NCBI RefSeq assembly: GCF_003097135.1
Contig: NZ_QEQL01000009.1
Span: 1 to 60,502 of the forward strand
From: Pseudomonas sp. URIL14HWK12:I12
GTDB lineage: Bacteria > Pseudomonadota > Gammaproteobacteria > Pseudomonadales > Pseudomonadaceae
DNA: 60,502 nt
Direction of reading: 5' to 3'
The position numbers and the translations under genes are program-made. A model generated the notes under the pieces. It saw nothing but the letters and a program-made list of their open reading frames with translations. It was not told the origin of the DNA and searched no databases. This document shows, piece after piece, positions 46,741 to 54,584 of this stretch (position 1 is the stretch's first letter; every line of letters starts with the position of its first letter).

Positions 46741-48063
46741 CTACCCGTTAAGCCCGTATTTCTTCACTTTGTCGAACAGCGTGGTTTTGGCCATGCCCAG
46801 CTCCTGGCTGGCCTGGCTGAGGTTACCGCCGGTGCGCGCCAATGCGTCGGTGAGCAAGTTGCGTTCGAAGGCTTCGACCGCTTCGGAAAAACTCAATCCC
46901 TGGCTTAGCCCGCTGCCCTGTTTGAATGCGGGCAGGCTCAGGGCGAAGCGCTCGGCCACGTTGCGCAGCTCGCGCACATTGCCCGGCCAGTCATGGCTCA
47001 TCAGCTTGGAGACGGTGTGGCTGTCCAGCTCAGGGGCGGGGCGGTCGAAGCGCAGCGCCGCCTGCTGCAGAAAGTACTCGAACAGCTGAAGGATATCCTC
47101 GCGGCGCTCGCGCAGTGGAGGCAGCTCCAGCGTGACAACATTCAGGCGGTAGTAGAAATCGCTGCGGAACCCACCTTCACGGCCCAAAGCGTCGAGGTCG
47201 GCCTTGGTAGCCGCGATGACACGGCAATCGACCTCGACCGGCTGGTTCGAGCCCAGACGCTCGACCTGGCGCTCCTGAAGCACCCGCAACATCTTGATCT
47301 GCAGGTTCAGCGGCATGCTCTCGACCTCATCGAGAAACAAGGTGCCCCCGTTGGCGTGCTCGACTTTGCCGATACGGCGCTTGCCGGCACCAGTGAAAGC
47401 ATTGGCTTCATGCCCGAAGATCTCGCTCTCGAACAGGCTCTCAGGCAGGCCGCCGCAGTTGAGCGCAACGAACGGCTCGCTCTGGCGCCGGCTGAAATCG
47501 TGCAGGCAACGGGCGATCAACTCCTTGCCGGTACCCGTTTCGCCTTCGATCAATACATTGGCCGCGGTGTCGGCGACATTGGCAATCAGCTCGCGCACTG
47601 CCTGCATGGCCGGTGAGCGGCCAATGATGCGCTGCTCCAGCGCGCCCCGCCCGGCCAGCTGTTTTTTCAAATGGTGCACTTCGCGCGCCAGGCCGCGATG
47701 CTCCAAGGCGCGACGGACCACATCTACCAGGCGCTCAGGGGAGAAGGGCTTTTCCATGAAGTCATAGGCACCTTGGCGCATCGCGCCAACGGCCATGGAG
47801 ATGTCGCCGTGGCCGGTGATCAGCACCACCGGCAGGCTGGGGTCGCGAGCCCTGAGCTCGGCCAGCAGGGCCATGCCGTCCATGCCAGGCAGGCGGATGT
47901 CGCTGACCACGATGCCAGCGAAATCGCTGCCTACCCGCGCCAGAGCCTGCTCGGCGCTGCTCACGCCTTCGCAGGCAATGTCTTCCAGTGCCAATGCCTG
48001 CTGGCAGCCCAACAACACATGGGGGTCATCCTCGACAATCAAAACGCTCAAGGGGGTATTCAT
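46741..48063 (-). CDS. aauR: Sigma-54 response regulator AauR
   Basis: Activates acidic amino acid uptake with sigma-54. The 440-residue NtrC/DctD-type protein has a receiver (phospho-acceptor Asp55 in IVVSDIRLPGMDG) and an AAA domain with Walker A EGETGTGKELIAR and Walker B GGTLFLDEVESM. The sigma-54 contact loop reads NAFTGA rather than GAFTGA. A Fis-type HTH (TGGNLSQASQELGMAKTTLFDKVKKYG, in pieces) ends it. The start overlaps the aauS stop by 4 bp. The putative enhancer is at 53329-53342. Confidence 0.93.
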   Translation of the reverse strand: MNTPLSVLIVEDDPHVLLGCQQALALEDIACEGVSSAEQALARVGSDFAGIVVSDIRLPGMDGMALLAELRARDPSLPVVLITGHGDISMAVGAMRQGAYDFMEKPFSPERLVDVVRRALEHRGLAREVHHLKKQLAGRGALEQRIIGRSPAMQAVRELIANVADTAANVLIEGETGTGKELIARCLHDFSRRQSEPFVALNCGGLPESLFESEIFGHEANAFTGAGKRRIGKVEHANGGTLFLDEVESMPLNLQIKMLRVLQERQVERLGSNQPVEVDCRVIAATKADLDALGREGGFRSDFYYRLNVVTLELPPLRERREDILQLFEYFLQQAALRFDRPAPELDSHTVSKLMSHDWPGNVRELRNVAERFALSLPAFKQGSGLSQGLSFSEAVEAFERNLLTDALARTGGNLSQASQELGMAKTTLFDKVKKYGLNG

Positions 48064-49952
48064 GGCGAGGGTCTCGCAAGGGTGGGGAAGGGCAGCAAAG
48101 GAATCCGCAGGACGAACGTGGCGCCCGGGCCCGGGTCGGCGGCAAGGGCCAGCTCGCCGCCGGCTGCTGCGGCCAGGCTGGCAGAGAGGGTCAGGCCCAG
48201 ACCAAGGCCTTGTTCGCCCGGTTTTGTGGTGAAGAACGGTTCGAACAGGTGCTGGCGGGTGGCTTCATCCACGCCATGGCCGTTGTCTTGCACGCGCAGG
48301 CAGTAGTGCTCGCCCAGCGCCTGGCCGTGCAGGGTAAGGCAGGGGGCGTCGACACCCGCCATCGCGTCAAGGGCGTTGCCGATCAGGTTGCCCAGCACCT
48401 GCTCCAGGCGGGTCTGGTCGATGCCGACCCGTGCATCCGCCACCTGGCGGGCCACTTGCACGCCCACCAGGCGGGTGTCGAGCACCTGCAGCGCGGCATC
48501 CAGAGCGCTGCCGACGCTGGCCTGGCCATGATCGTCGCCGCGCCGCGCGAAGGCACGCAGGCTCGCGGTGATGCGCCCCATCCGGTCGACCAGGTCGTTG
48601 ATGGTGCGAAGGTTGGTGCTGGCAACGTCCAGCGCGCCTCGTTCGAGAAACCGAACGGTATTGCCGGAGAGCGTGCGCAGTGCCGCCAGGGGCTGGTTGA
48701 GCTCGTGGGCGATGCTGGTAGACATCTGCCCGATGGCTGCGAGCTTGCCCGCACGCACCAGTTCATCCTGCGCCTGGCGCAGGGTCTCTTCAGCGTGGCG
48801 ACGTTCGCGGATCTGCGCGCGCAGGCGTTCATTGCTTGCGCGCAGGTCGGCCGTGCGCTCTGCGATTCGTTTTTCGAGCAGGTTGTTGGCCTCCTCAAGC
48901 GCCTCTCGCGCTGCCAATCGCGTGGCTAGCACCTTGCGCCGTTCTTTCCAGGCAATGAACAGAAAAGCCATCAGCGCGAAAGCCACGCCCACCAGGGTGC
49001 CCATGATCATCGCTTCGTGGCGCTGCTCCCGCAGTGGCGTAAGCAGGGTGAAGCGCCACTGGGTGTCGGGCAGCACCCGGCTTTGTGCCAGGTAGGCCAC
49101 TGCGCTGGCGTTGCCGCTGTCGTCGGTCTGCACCAGGGAAAGGCGTTCCACCCCCTGGGCCAGCGTCTCGCGCTCCACGGGCTCCAGCTCGGTGAGGCGG
49201 TACCAGTAATATTGCAGGCTGCGCGCCAGGCGCTCGAGGATCACTTCGTTGAGCGGGTAGATCGACTTCAGCCGCCGCGCCGGGTCGCTGGAGAGAATGA
49301 TGATGCCGTTCTCGTCGCTGACGAAGGCCTCCAGCCGAGCGCGCTTCCAGCGTTCCTCCATGGCCTCCAGGCGCACCTTGATCACAGCCACCCCGATGAT
49401 CCGCCCGTGGTCCTCAAGGCCGTGGGCCAGGTAATAGCCCGGCTCGCCGGTGGTGGTGCCGATGCCGTAGTAGCGGCCGGTCTGCCCGCGGATGGCATCC
49501 TTGAAATAGGGGCGGAACGACAAGTCTTCGCCCAGGAAGCTGTCGGTGTCGCGCCAGTTGCTGGTGGCCTGCACTCGGCCGGTGGGGTCGAGCACGTAAA
49601 TAACCCGGGCCCCGCTGCGTCGCTGCAGGCCTTCGAGGTAGGTGTTCACCGCGCCGCGGCGGCCGCCGTCGGGCCAGGCCAGTAGGTCGGAGACGCTGGT
49701 TTCCAGCTCCAGAACACTGGGCAGGTAGCGATACTGGTTCAGTTCGATCTCAAGCGCGCGGGCGTTGAGCTCCATCTGTCGCGCACCAGACTCACTGAGC
49801 GAGCGAAGGCCGTACTGGTCGCTGATCCAATAGCCCAGCACCCCCAGGGCACTGGTGACCAGGATGATCAACGGCAACATCAACAGATGGCGGTGGGAAC
49901 GTGGAAGCACGAGGAAGGTAGCAGGCCGCTGGGGAGTGAGGCGCCATTTCAT
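48060..49952 (-). CDS. aauS: Sensor histidine kinase AauS
   Basis: Senses acidic amino acids and phosphorylates AauR. The 630-residue DctB-like kinase has a first membrane helix at about 25-45, a periplasmic double-PAS/CACHE sensor (RVIYVLDPTGRVQATSNWRD, FRPYFKDAIRGQTGRYYGIG), a second helix at about 325-345 and a long coiled coil. HisKA follows with its phospho-histidine in STSIAHELNQPLAALRTLSG, then HATPase_c (NGHGVD, GLGLGLTLS). I chose the ATG at 49952 (MKWRLT), where the N-terminus matches the family. It is 82 bp after aatP. Confidence 0.92.
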   Translation of the reverse strand: MKWRLTPQRPATFLVLPRSHRHLLMLPLIILVTSALGVLGYWISDQYGLRSLSESGARQMELNARALEIELNQYRYLPSVLELETSVSDLLAWPDGGRRGAVNTYLEGLQRRSGARVIYVLDPTGRVQATSNWRDTDSFLGEDLSFRPYFKDAIRGQTGRYYGIGTTTGEPGYYLAHGLEDHGRIIGVAVIKVRLEAMEERWKRARLEAFVSDENGIIILSSDPARRLKSIYPLNEVILERLARSLQYYWYRLTELEPVERETLAQGVERLSLVQTDDSGNASAVAYLAQSRVLPDTQWRFTLLTPLREQRHEAMIMGTLVGVAFALMAFLFIAWKERRKVLATRLAAREALEEANNLLEKRIAERTADLRASNERLRAQIRERRHAEETLRQAQDELVRAGKLAAIGQMSTSIAHELNQPLAALRTLSGNTVRFLERGALDVASTNLRTINDLVDRMGRITASLRAFARRGDDHGQASVGSALDAALQVLDTRLVGVQVARQVADARVGIDQTRLEQVLGNLIGNALDAMAGVDAPCLTLHGQALGEHYCLRVQDNGHGVDEATRQHLFEPFFTTKPGEQGLGLGLTLSASLAAAAGGELALAADPGPGATFVLRIPLLPFPTLARPSP

Positions 49953-50034
49953 CACAGCGCCCTGCCACTGCCCAGTGCCAGGCGCCTGGCCATGCGCAGC
50001 GGCATGGCCAGGGCAGGCAGGGCCGGGTGGCCGA

Positions 50035-50769
50035 TCAATGCTGCAGGATCCGCGACAGGAAATGGCGAGCGCGTTCGGATCGCGATTCGATGTCACCGAA
50101 GAACTCGTCCTTGGCGCAATCCTCGACGATCTGCCCTTGGTCCATGAAGATGACTCGGTCGGCTACCTTGCGTGCAAAACCCATCTCGTGAGTCACGCAC
50201 ATCATGGTCATGCCTTCCTGGGCCAATTGCACCATTACGTCCAGCACCTCGTTAACCATCTCCGGGTCCAGGGCCGAGGTGGGCTCGTCGAACAGCATCA
50301 CGATCGGGTCCATCGCCAGTGCACGAGCGATGGCTACGCGCTGCTGCTGGCCGCCGGAGAGCTGGCCGGGAAACTTGTGCGCGTGGGCTTTCAGGCCTAC
50401 TCGATCGAGCAGCGCCAGGCCTTTCTCGGTCGCTTCCGCCTTGCTGCGGCCCAGCACCTTGATCTGGGCGATCGTCAGGTTCTCGGTGATCGACAGGTGC
50501 GGGAACAGTTCGAAGTGCTGGAACACCATGCCCACGCGCGAGCGCAGCTTGGGCAGGTCGGTTTTGGCTGCGCCCACCGAGGTGCCATCGACGACGATGT
50601 CACCCTTCTGGAACGGTTCCAGTGCATTGACGCACTTGATCAGGGTGGACTTGCCCGACCCGGACGGGCCGCACACCACCACCACTTCACCTTTCTTGAC
50701 CTCGGTGCTGCAGTCGGTGAGCACCTGGAAGTTGCCATACCACTTGGAGATGTTCTTGATGGAAATCAT
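50035..50769 (-). CDS. aatP: Glutamate/aspartate ABC transporter ATPase AatP
   Basis: ATPase of the acidic amino acid importer. The 244-residue protein has Walker A GPSGSGKSTLIKCVNAL, signature LSGGQQQRVAIARALAM, Walker B VMLFDEPTSALDPEMV and the H-loop CVTHEMGFARKVADR. It starts within the end of aatM (4-bp overlap). Confidence 0.97.
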   Translation of the reverse strand: MISIKNISKWYGNFQVLTDCSTEVKKGEVVVVCGPSGSGKSTLIKCVNALEPFQKGDIVVDGTSVGAAKTDLPKLRSRVGMVFQHFELFPHLSITENLTIAQIKVLGRSKAEATEKGLALLDRVGLKAHAHKFPGQLSGGQQQRVAIARALAMDPIVMLFDEPTSALDPEMVNEVLDVMVQLAQEGMTMMCVTHEMGFARKVADRVIFMDQGQIVEDCAKDEFFGDIESRSERARHFLSRILQH

Positions 50770-51434
50770 ACGGCCAACCTTTTCTGCAGGCGCTTGACCA
50801 GTGCCGAGGCACCGAAGCTGATGAGGAAGTACACGACGCCGGCGAAGATCAGGAACTCATTGGCCTGGCCGACGATGTCGCCGCTGGAGCGCGCGGAGTT
50901 GAGGAAATCCACCAGGCCCACCGTGTAGACCAGCGAGGTGTCCTGGAACAGGATGATGCTCTGCTGCAACAGCAGCGGGGTCATCTTGCGAAACGCCTGG
51001 GGCAGGATGATCAACCGCATCATCTGGCCGTAGCGCATGCCCAGCGCCTGGGCGGCCCCCATCTGGCCCTTGGGAATGGCCTGCACCCCGGCACGCACGA
51101 TTTCACAGAAATACGCCGCCTCGAACATCATGAACGCCACCACGCACGAGGTGAACGCACCGATGGGTGTGTTAGTGCCGGTGATCCAGCCGATCACGAA
51201 TGGCACGGCCAGGTAGAACCAGGTGATCACCAGCAGCAGCGGGATGGAGCGGAAGTAGTTGACGTAGAAGCCGGCCACCTTCGACAGCAGCGGGTTGTGC
51301 GACAGCCGCATCAGTGCCAGCAGCGTGCCGAGGGTGATACCGCCGAGCACGCCCAGGGCCATGATCTTGAGCGTCATGATCAGGCCGTTCCACAGCGCGG
51401 GCAGCGCCGGGACGATTCCAGAGAAGTCCATCAT
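50766..51434 (-). CDS. aatM: Glutamate/aspartate ABC permease AatM
   Basis: A 222-residue inner-membrane permease of the His/Glu/Gln/Arg family with about five helices. The family motif is YFRSIPLLLVITWFYLAVPF near residue 70, and the EAA loop is ARAGVQAIPKGQMGAAQALGM-like (VRAGVQAIPKGQ, then AAQALGMRYGQ). It overlaps aatQ and aatP by 4 bp at each end, showing tight coupling. Confidence 0.95.
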   Translation of the reverse strand: MMDFSGIVPALPALWNGLIMTLKIMALGVLGGITLGTLLALMRLSHNPLLSKVAGFYVNYFRSIPLLLVITWFYLAVPFVIGWITGTNTPIGAFTSCVVAFMMFEAAYFCEIVRAGVQAIPKGQMGAAQALGMRYGQMMRLIILPQAFRKMTPLLLQQSIILFQDTSLVYTVGLVDFLNSARSSGDIVGQANEFLIFAGVVYFLISFGASALVKRLQKRLAV

Positions 51435-52177
51435 TTACCCCCTGCGGAAATCATGCCGGGCACCAGCGCACGTTTTTCAACCAGGCGCATCAGCAACATC
51501 AGGCTCATGTTCAAGGTGAAGTAGATCAGGGTGGCCAGTGTGAAGGCTTCGAACAGCCGCGCAGAAAACTCGGCGGTCTGCTTGGTCTGTGCCAGCAGCT
51601 CCATCAGGCCGATCAGCGAGGCCACCGAGGAGTTCTTGAACACGTTCAGAAACTCTGAGGTCAGCGGCGGGATGATGATCCGAAAGGCTTGTGGCAGTAG
51701 CACGATCCGGTAGATCTGGCGGGTGGTGAAACCCATGGCGCGCGCTGCGGCAGCCTGGCCGCGCGGCAGTGATTCGATGCCGGTGCGCACTTGCTCACAC
51801 ACCCGTGCGGCGGTGAAGAGCCCCAGGCAGATCATCACGCTGATGAACGCCGACGTCGTGGGGTTGAGGTCTTGCTTGAACCATTCCTGCGCGCCTTCTG
51901 GCAGCAGGTCGGGCACCAGAAAGTACCAGATGAACAGCTGCACCAGCAGCGGCACGTTACGAAACAGTTCGACATACGCAGTGCCGATGGCGCGCAGCCA
52001 GCGGTTGGGGACGGTGCGCAGTACGCCGAGCACGGTGCCGAGCGCCAGGGCGACGACCCAGGCGCTGAGCGCAATGGCGATGGTCCAGCCCAGGCCCGAG
52101 ATGTACCAGTCCAGGTAAATCTCGTCGCCTACGCCGGTGGAGTCGAAGAATACGCCCCAATTCCAGGAATAGTGCAT
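51431..52177 (-). CDS. aatQ: Glutamate/aspartate ABC permease AatQ
   Basis: Second permease subunit, 248 residues, about five helices. It has the GltJ-like N-terminus MHYSWNWGVFFDST, YVELFRNVPLLVQLFIWYF and the EAA loop RTGIESLPRGQAAAARAMGF. It lies 68 bp after aatJ and overlaps aatM by 4 bp. Confidence 0.96.
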   Translation of the reverse strand: MHYSWNWGVFFDSTGVGDEIYLDWYISGLGWTIAIALSAWVVALALGTVLGVLRTVPNRWLRAIGTAYVELFRNVPLLVQLFIWYFLVPDLLPEGAQEWFKQDLNPTTSAFISVMICLGLFTAARVCEQVRTGIESLPRGQAAAARAMGFTTRQIYRIVLLPQAFRIIIPPLTSEFLNVFKNSSVASLIGLMELLAQTKQTAEFSARLFEAFTLATLIYFTLNMSLMLLMRLVEKRALVPGMISAGGK

Positions 52178-52245
52178 GGTAGTGGCCTACACGAAAGGGG
52201 TAACCGAAGAGGCCTGGCCGCCGGGCAGGCGGCCAGGTGCAGGGC

Positions 52246-53160
52246 TTACGACTGCTTGTCGGGCGCTGGCTTGTCGGTCGGGGTGGCGATCAGGGCTTTG
52301 AGCTTGTCGCTCATCGGGAACTGCAGGTTCAGGCCTTTGGGTGGCACCGGCTGCTCGAACCACTTGTTGTAGATGCCGTTGATCTCGCCCGACTTGTAGG
52401 TGGCAGTAATGGCATCGTCGACGACTTTCTTGAAGGCCTCGTCGCCCTTGCGCACCATGCAGCCATAGATTTCATAGGACTGCGGTGTGCCGGTCACTTC
52501 CCATTCGGTGGGTTTCTTGGCCTTGGCCATTTCGCCGGCCAGCAGCACGTCGTCCATCATGAAAGCCACGGCGCGGCCGGTTTCCAGCATCTGGAAAGCT
52601 TCGCCGTGGTCCTTGGCCGAGATCACGTTCATGCCCATTTGCTTGTCGGCGTTCATGGCCTTGAGCAGGCGCTCGGAGGTGGTGCCGGCGGTGGTCACCA
52701 CGTTCTTGCCCTTGAGGTCGGCGAAGTCTTTGTAGGCGCTGTCTTTCTTCGACAACAGGCGAGTGCCGACCTCGAAGATACCGACCGAGAAGTCGACCTG
52801 CTGGCCACGCTCTGCGTTGTTGGTGGTCGAGCCGCATTCCAGGTCGACGGTGCCGTTCTGCACCAGCGGGATACGGGTCTGGGAGGTCACCAGGTTGTAC
52901 TTGACCTCAAGGTTGGGCATGTCCAACTGCTTCTTGAGCGCGTCGACGACTTTCAGTTGCAGGTCGTGCGAGTAGCCGATCGGTTTGCCGGAGGCATCAG
53001 CGATATAGGAGAAGGGAATGGAGGAGTCGCGGTGGCCGAGGGTGATGGAACCGGAGTCCTTGATCTTCTTCAAGGTGCCGGTCAGTTCTTCTGCCTGGGC
53101 GCCGGTGCTGCACAGTGCGGCGAACAGAGAGAGGCTCAACAGGGTCGGGGCGATACGCAT
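52246..53160 (-). CDS. aatJ: Glutamate/aspartate-binding periplasmic protein AatJ
   Basis: High-affinity periplasmic receptor that delivers glutamate and aspartate to AatQMP. The 304-residue protein has a Sec signal peptide (MRIAPTLLSLSLFAALCSTG, cleavage near AQA). The family-3 solute-binding motifs are ITLGHRDSSIPFSYIADASG, GYSHDLQ, LECGSTTNNAERGQQVDFS and GTTSERLLKAMN, as in E. coli GltI. It is the first gene of the operon and is preceded by a sigma-54 promoter and an AauR-type enhancer. Confidence 0.97.
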   Translation of the reverse strand: MRIAPTLLSLSLFAALCSTGAQAEELTGTLKKIKDSGSITLGHRDSSIPFSYIADASGKPIGYSHDLQLKVVDALKKQLDMPNLEVKYNLVTSQTRIPLVQNGTVDLECGSTTNNAERGQQVDFSVGIFEVGTRLLSKKDSAYKDFADLKGKNVVTTAGTTSERLLKAMNADKQMGMNVISAKDHGEAFQMLETGRAVAFMMDDVLLAGEMAKAKKPTEWEVTGTPQSYEIYGCMVRKGDEAFKKVVDDAITATYKSGEINGIYNKWFEQPVPPKGLNLQFPMSDKLKALIATPTDKPAPDKQS

Positions 53161-53218
53161 GCTTTGTATCCTCGAGGTTTGTTCTTTTTAGTAGGCCAAG
53201 TTTGGCTACCGAGGATAG

Positions 53219-53234
53219 AGCAGAACGCGTGCCA
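53219..53234 (-). promoter_or_regulatory. Sigma-54 promoter of aatJQMP
   Basis: On the minus strand the sequence reads TGGCACGCGTTCTGCT: GG and GC are ten bases apart, as required for the -24/-12 elements, with a good -24 box TGGCAC. It is 59 bp upstream of the aatJ start codon. Confidence 0.85.
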
Positions 53235-53246
53235 GCTTTTTGAAGC

Positions 53247-53277
53247 GCTCAAGGCCCCGGTTTTCGGGGCCTTGAGC
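53247..53277 (-). terminator. Strong hairpin after the DUF4197 gene
   Basis: GCTCAAGGCCCCG and its exact complement form a 13-bp stem with a five-base loop. It lies between the AauR enhancer and the sigma-54 promoter. There is no T-run, but it probably ends or stabilises the DUF4197 transcript. Confidence 0.7.
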
Positions 53278-53328
53278 TAGGTAATGGCGCCGGGCCATCC
53301 GGGATCCCGGATTTGACCTTTGGCGCCG

Positions 53329-53342
53329 TTCGGAAAACCGAC
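53329..53342. promoter_or_regulatory. AauR enhancer (upstream activating) site
   Basis: TTCGGAAAACCGAC matches the AauR motif TTCGG-N4-CCGAA at all but the last base. It is about 100 bp upstream of the sigma-54 -24 element, a normal enhancer distance, and overlaps the stop codon of the DUF4197 gene. Confidence 0.8.
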
Positions 53343-54040
53343 TATCGGCCGCCCAAGGCACCGAACACTTTCTTGGCCAGGCCGCTGGCCGCCGCCGCCG
53401 GGTTCTGGCGGATCGATTCCTCTTGCTGGGCAATCATCTTGAACAGCCCATCGAGCGCCTTTTCGGTGACATAGCCTTCGACCGTGTTGGTCTTGCTGTC
53501 GAGCAGGCCCAGCGCACTGGCCTGGCCCGCAACCCCGTTGAATTTCTGTGCCAGGCCGATCTTGTCGGTATTGGCCTTGACGATGGGCAGGAACTTGGCG
53601 CGGATCTCTTCGCGGCTGCTTTTGTTGAGGTACTGGGTGGCCGAATCCTGGCCGCCCTGAAGGATGCCCTTGGCGTCAGTGACGCTCATGTTTTTCACGG
53701 AGTTGACCAGAATCGCCTGAGCCTGAGGCACGGCGGCCTCGGCGGCGGCGTTCATGCCGTTTTCCAGGTCTTGAACCTGCGAGCCCATCCCCAGCGCGCC
53801 CATGAGCTTGTTGGCTTTCTCGAGTTTTGCGGGCAACTGGATACGTACCTGAGGGTTGTTGTTGAAGCCGCCCGGCGTGCCGAGTTGCTTGACCGCGACT
53901 TGAGCACCTTGTGCCAGAGCGTCTTTGAGGCCGCCGGTCGCATCGGATTGCGACAAATCGTTCAGCGACAGCGCCAATGCGTTGGCCGAAAGCAGTACGC
54001 CTGCGCACAGGGTGGCCAGGGGAGCGAAGCGACGAAGCAT
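53342..54040 (-). CDS. DUF4197 protein, exported
   Basis: A 232-residue protein of unknown function from the DUF4197 family. A signal peptide (LATLCAGVLLSANALA) is followed by the family motifs LKDALAQGAQVAVKQLG, GGFNNNPQVRIQLPAKLEKA, SVTDAKGILQGGQDSATQYL and VTEKALDGLFKMIAQQEESIR. It is expected in the periplasm. It follows the YbaY-like gene by 15 bp and is probably co-transcribed. Confidence 0.93.
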   Translation of the reverse strand: MLRRFAPLATLCAGVLLSANALALSLNDLSQSDATGGLKDALAQGAQVAVKQLGTPGGFNNNPQVRIQLPAKLEKANKLMGALGMGSQVQDLENGMNAAAEAAVPQAQAILVNSVKNMSVTDAKGILQGGQDSATQYLNKSSREEIRAKFLPIVKANTDKIGLAQKFNGVAGQASALGLLDSKTNTVEGYVTEKALDGLFKMIAQQEESIRQNPAAAASGLAKKVFGALGGR

Positions 54041-54055
54041 GGGAAGGTCCTTGTG

Positions 54056-54481
54056 TCAGTGAATGATCGGTGAGCCAGTATGCACCGGTTCAACGCGGAT
54101 ACGCAGCGGGGATGAGGCTTGGCTGTCGAGGGTTACGCTGTGCTGCTCGGTAGTGACCCACAGGAGCTTGCCGCTCACCTCGATGCGCGCACTGACCGCA
54201 TAGCGATGGCCGCTCTTGAGCTGGTTGGGGTTGTAGGTAAGGGTGAACGGCAGAGGAACCTGGCGGCCTTCGGTGGGGCGGCTTTGCTTGCTCAGCTCCA
54301 CGGCGGGCGCATCGGCCAGTGAGACATCCTGAAGGCTCACGCTCAACACGGCCTCTGGTGGCAATGCGCTGCGCTGTAGGTAGTACACCTCGCCTGCCAG
54401 GGTGGCCTCAGGTTTGGGAACCTGTGTGCATGCCCCCAGCGCGAAGACAGGCAGGCACAGTAACAAGGGGCGAATTCGCAT
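54056..54481 (-). CDS. YbaY-family lipoprotein
   Basis: A 141-residue lipoprotein with signal MRIRPLLLCLPVFALGAC (lipobox LGAC) and a YbaY-like beta-barrel domain: TLAGEVYYLQRSALPPEAVL, VSLQDVSLADAPAVELSKQ, PLPFTLTYNP and RYAVSARIEVSGKLLWVT. The molecular role of the family is unclear. I chose the ATG at 54481; a frame nine residues longer is also open. Confidence 0.9.
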   Translation of the reverse strand: MRIRPLLLCLPVFALGACTQVPKPEATLAGEVYYLQRSALPPEAVLSVSLQDVSLADAPAVELSKQSRPTEGRQVPLPFTLTYNPNQLKSGHRYAVSARIEVSGKLLWVTTEQHSVTLDSQASSPLRIRVEPVHTGSPIIH

Positions 54482-54584
54482 GGTCCGGGCTCCAGTCAAA
54501 AGGTCCAAAGGCTAACGCCGTGGGCTGGCGGTGCAACCTGGCCGGGCGTTTTCGCGAGTTTTCCGAGAAGGGCCGGTGCTGGGG

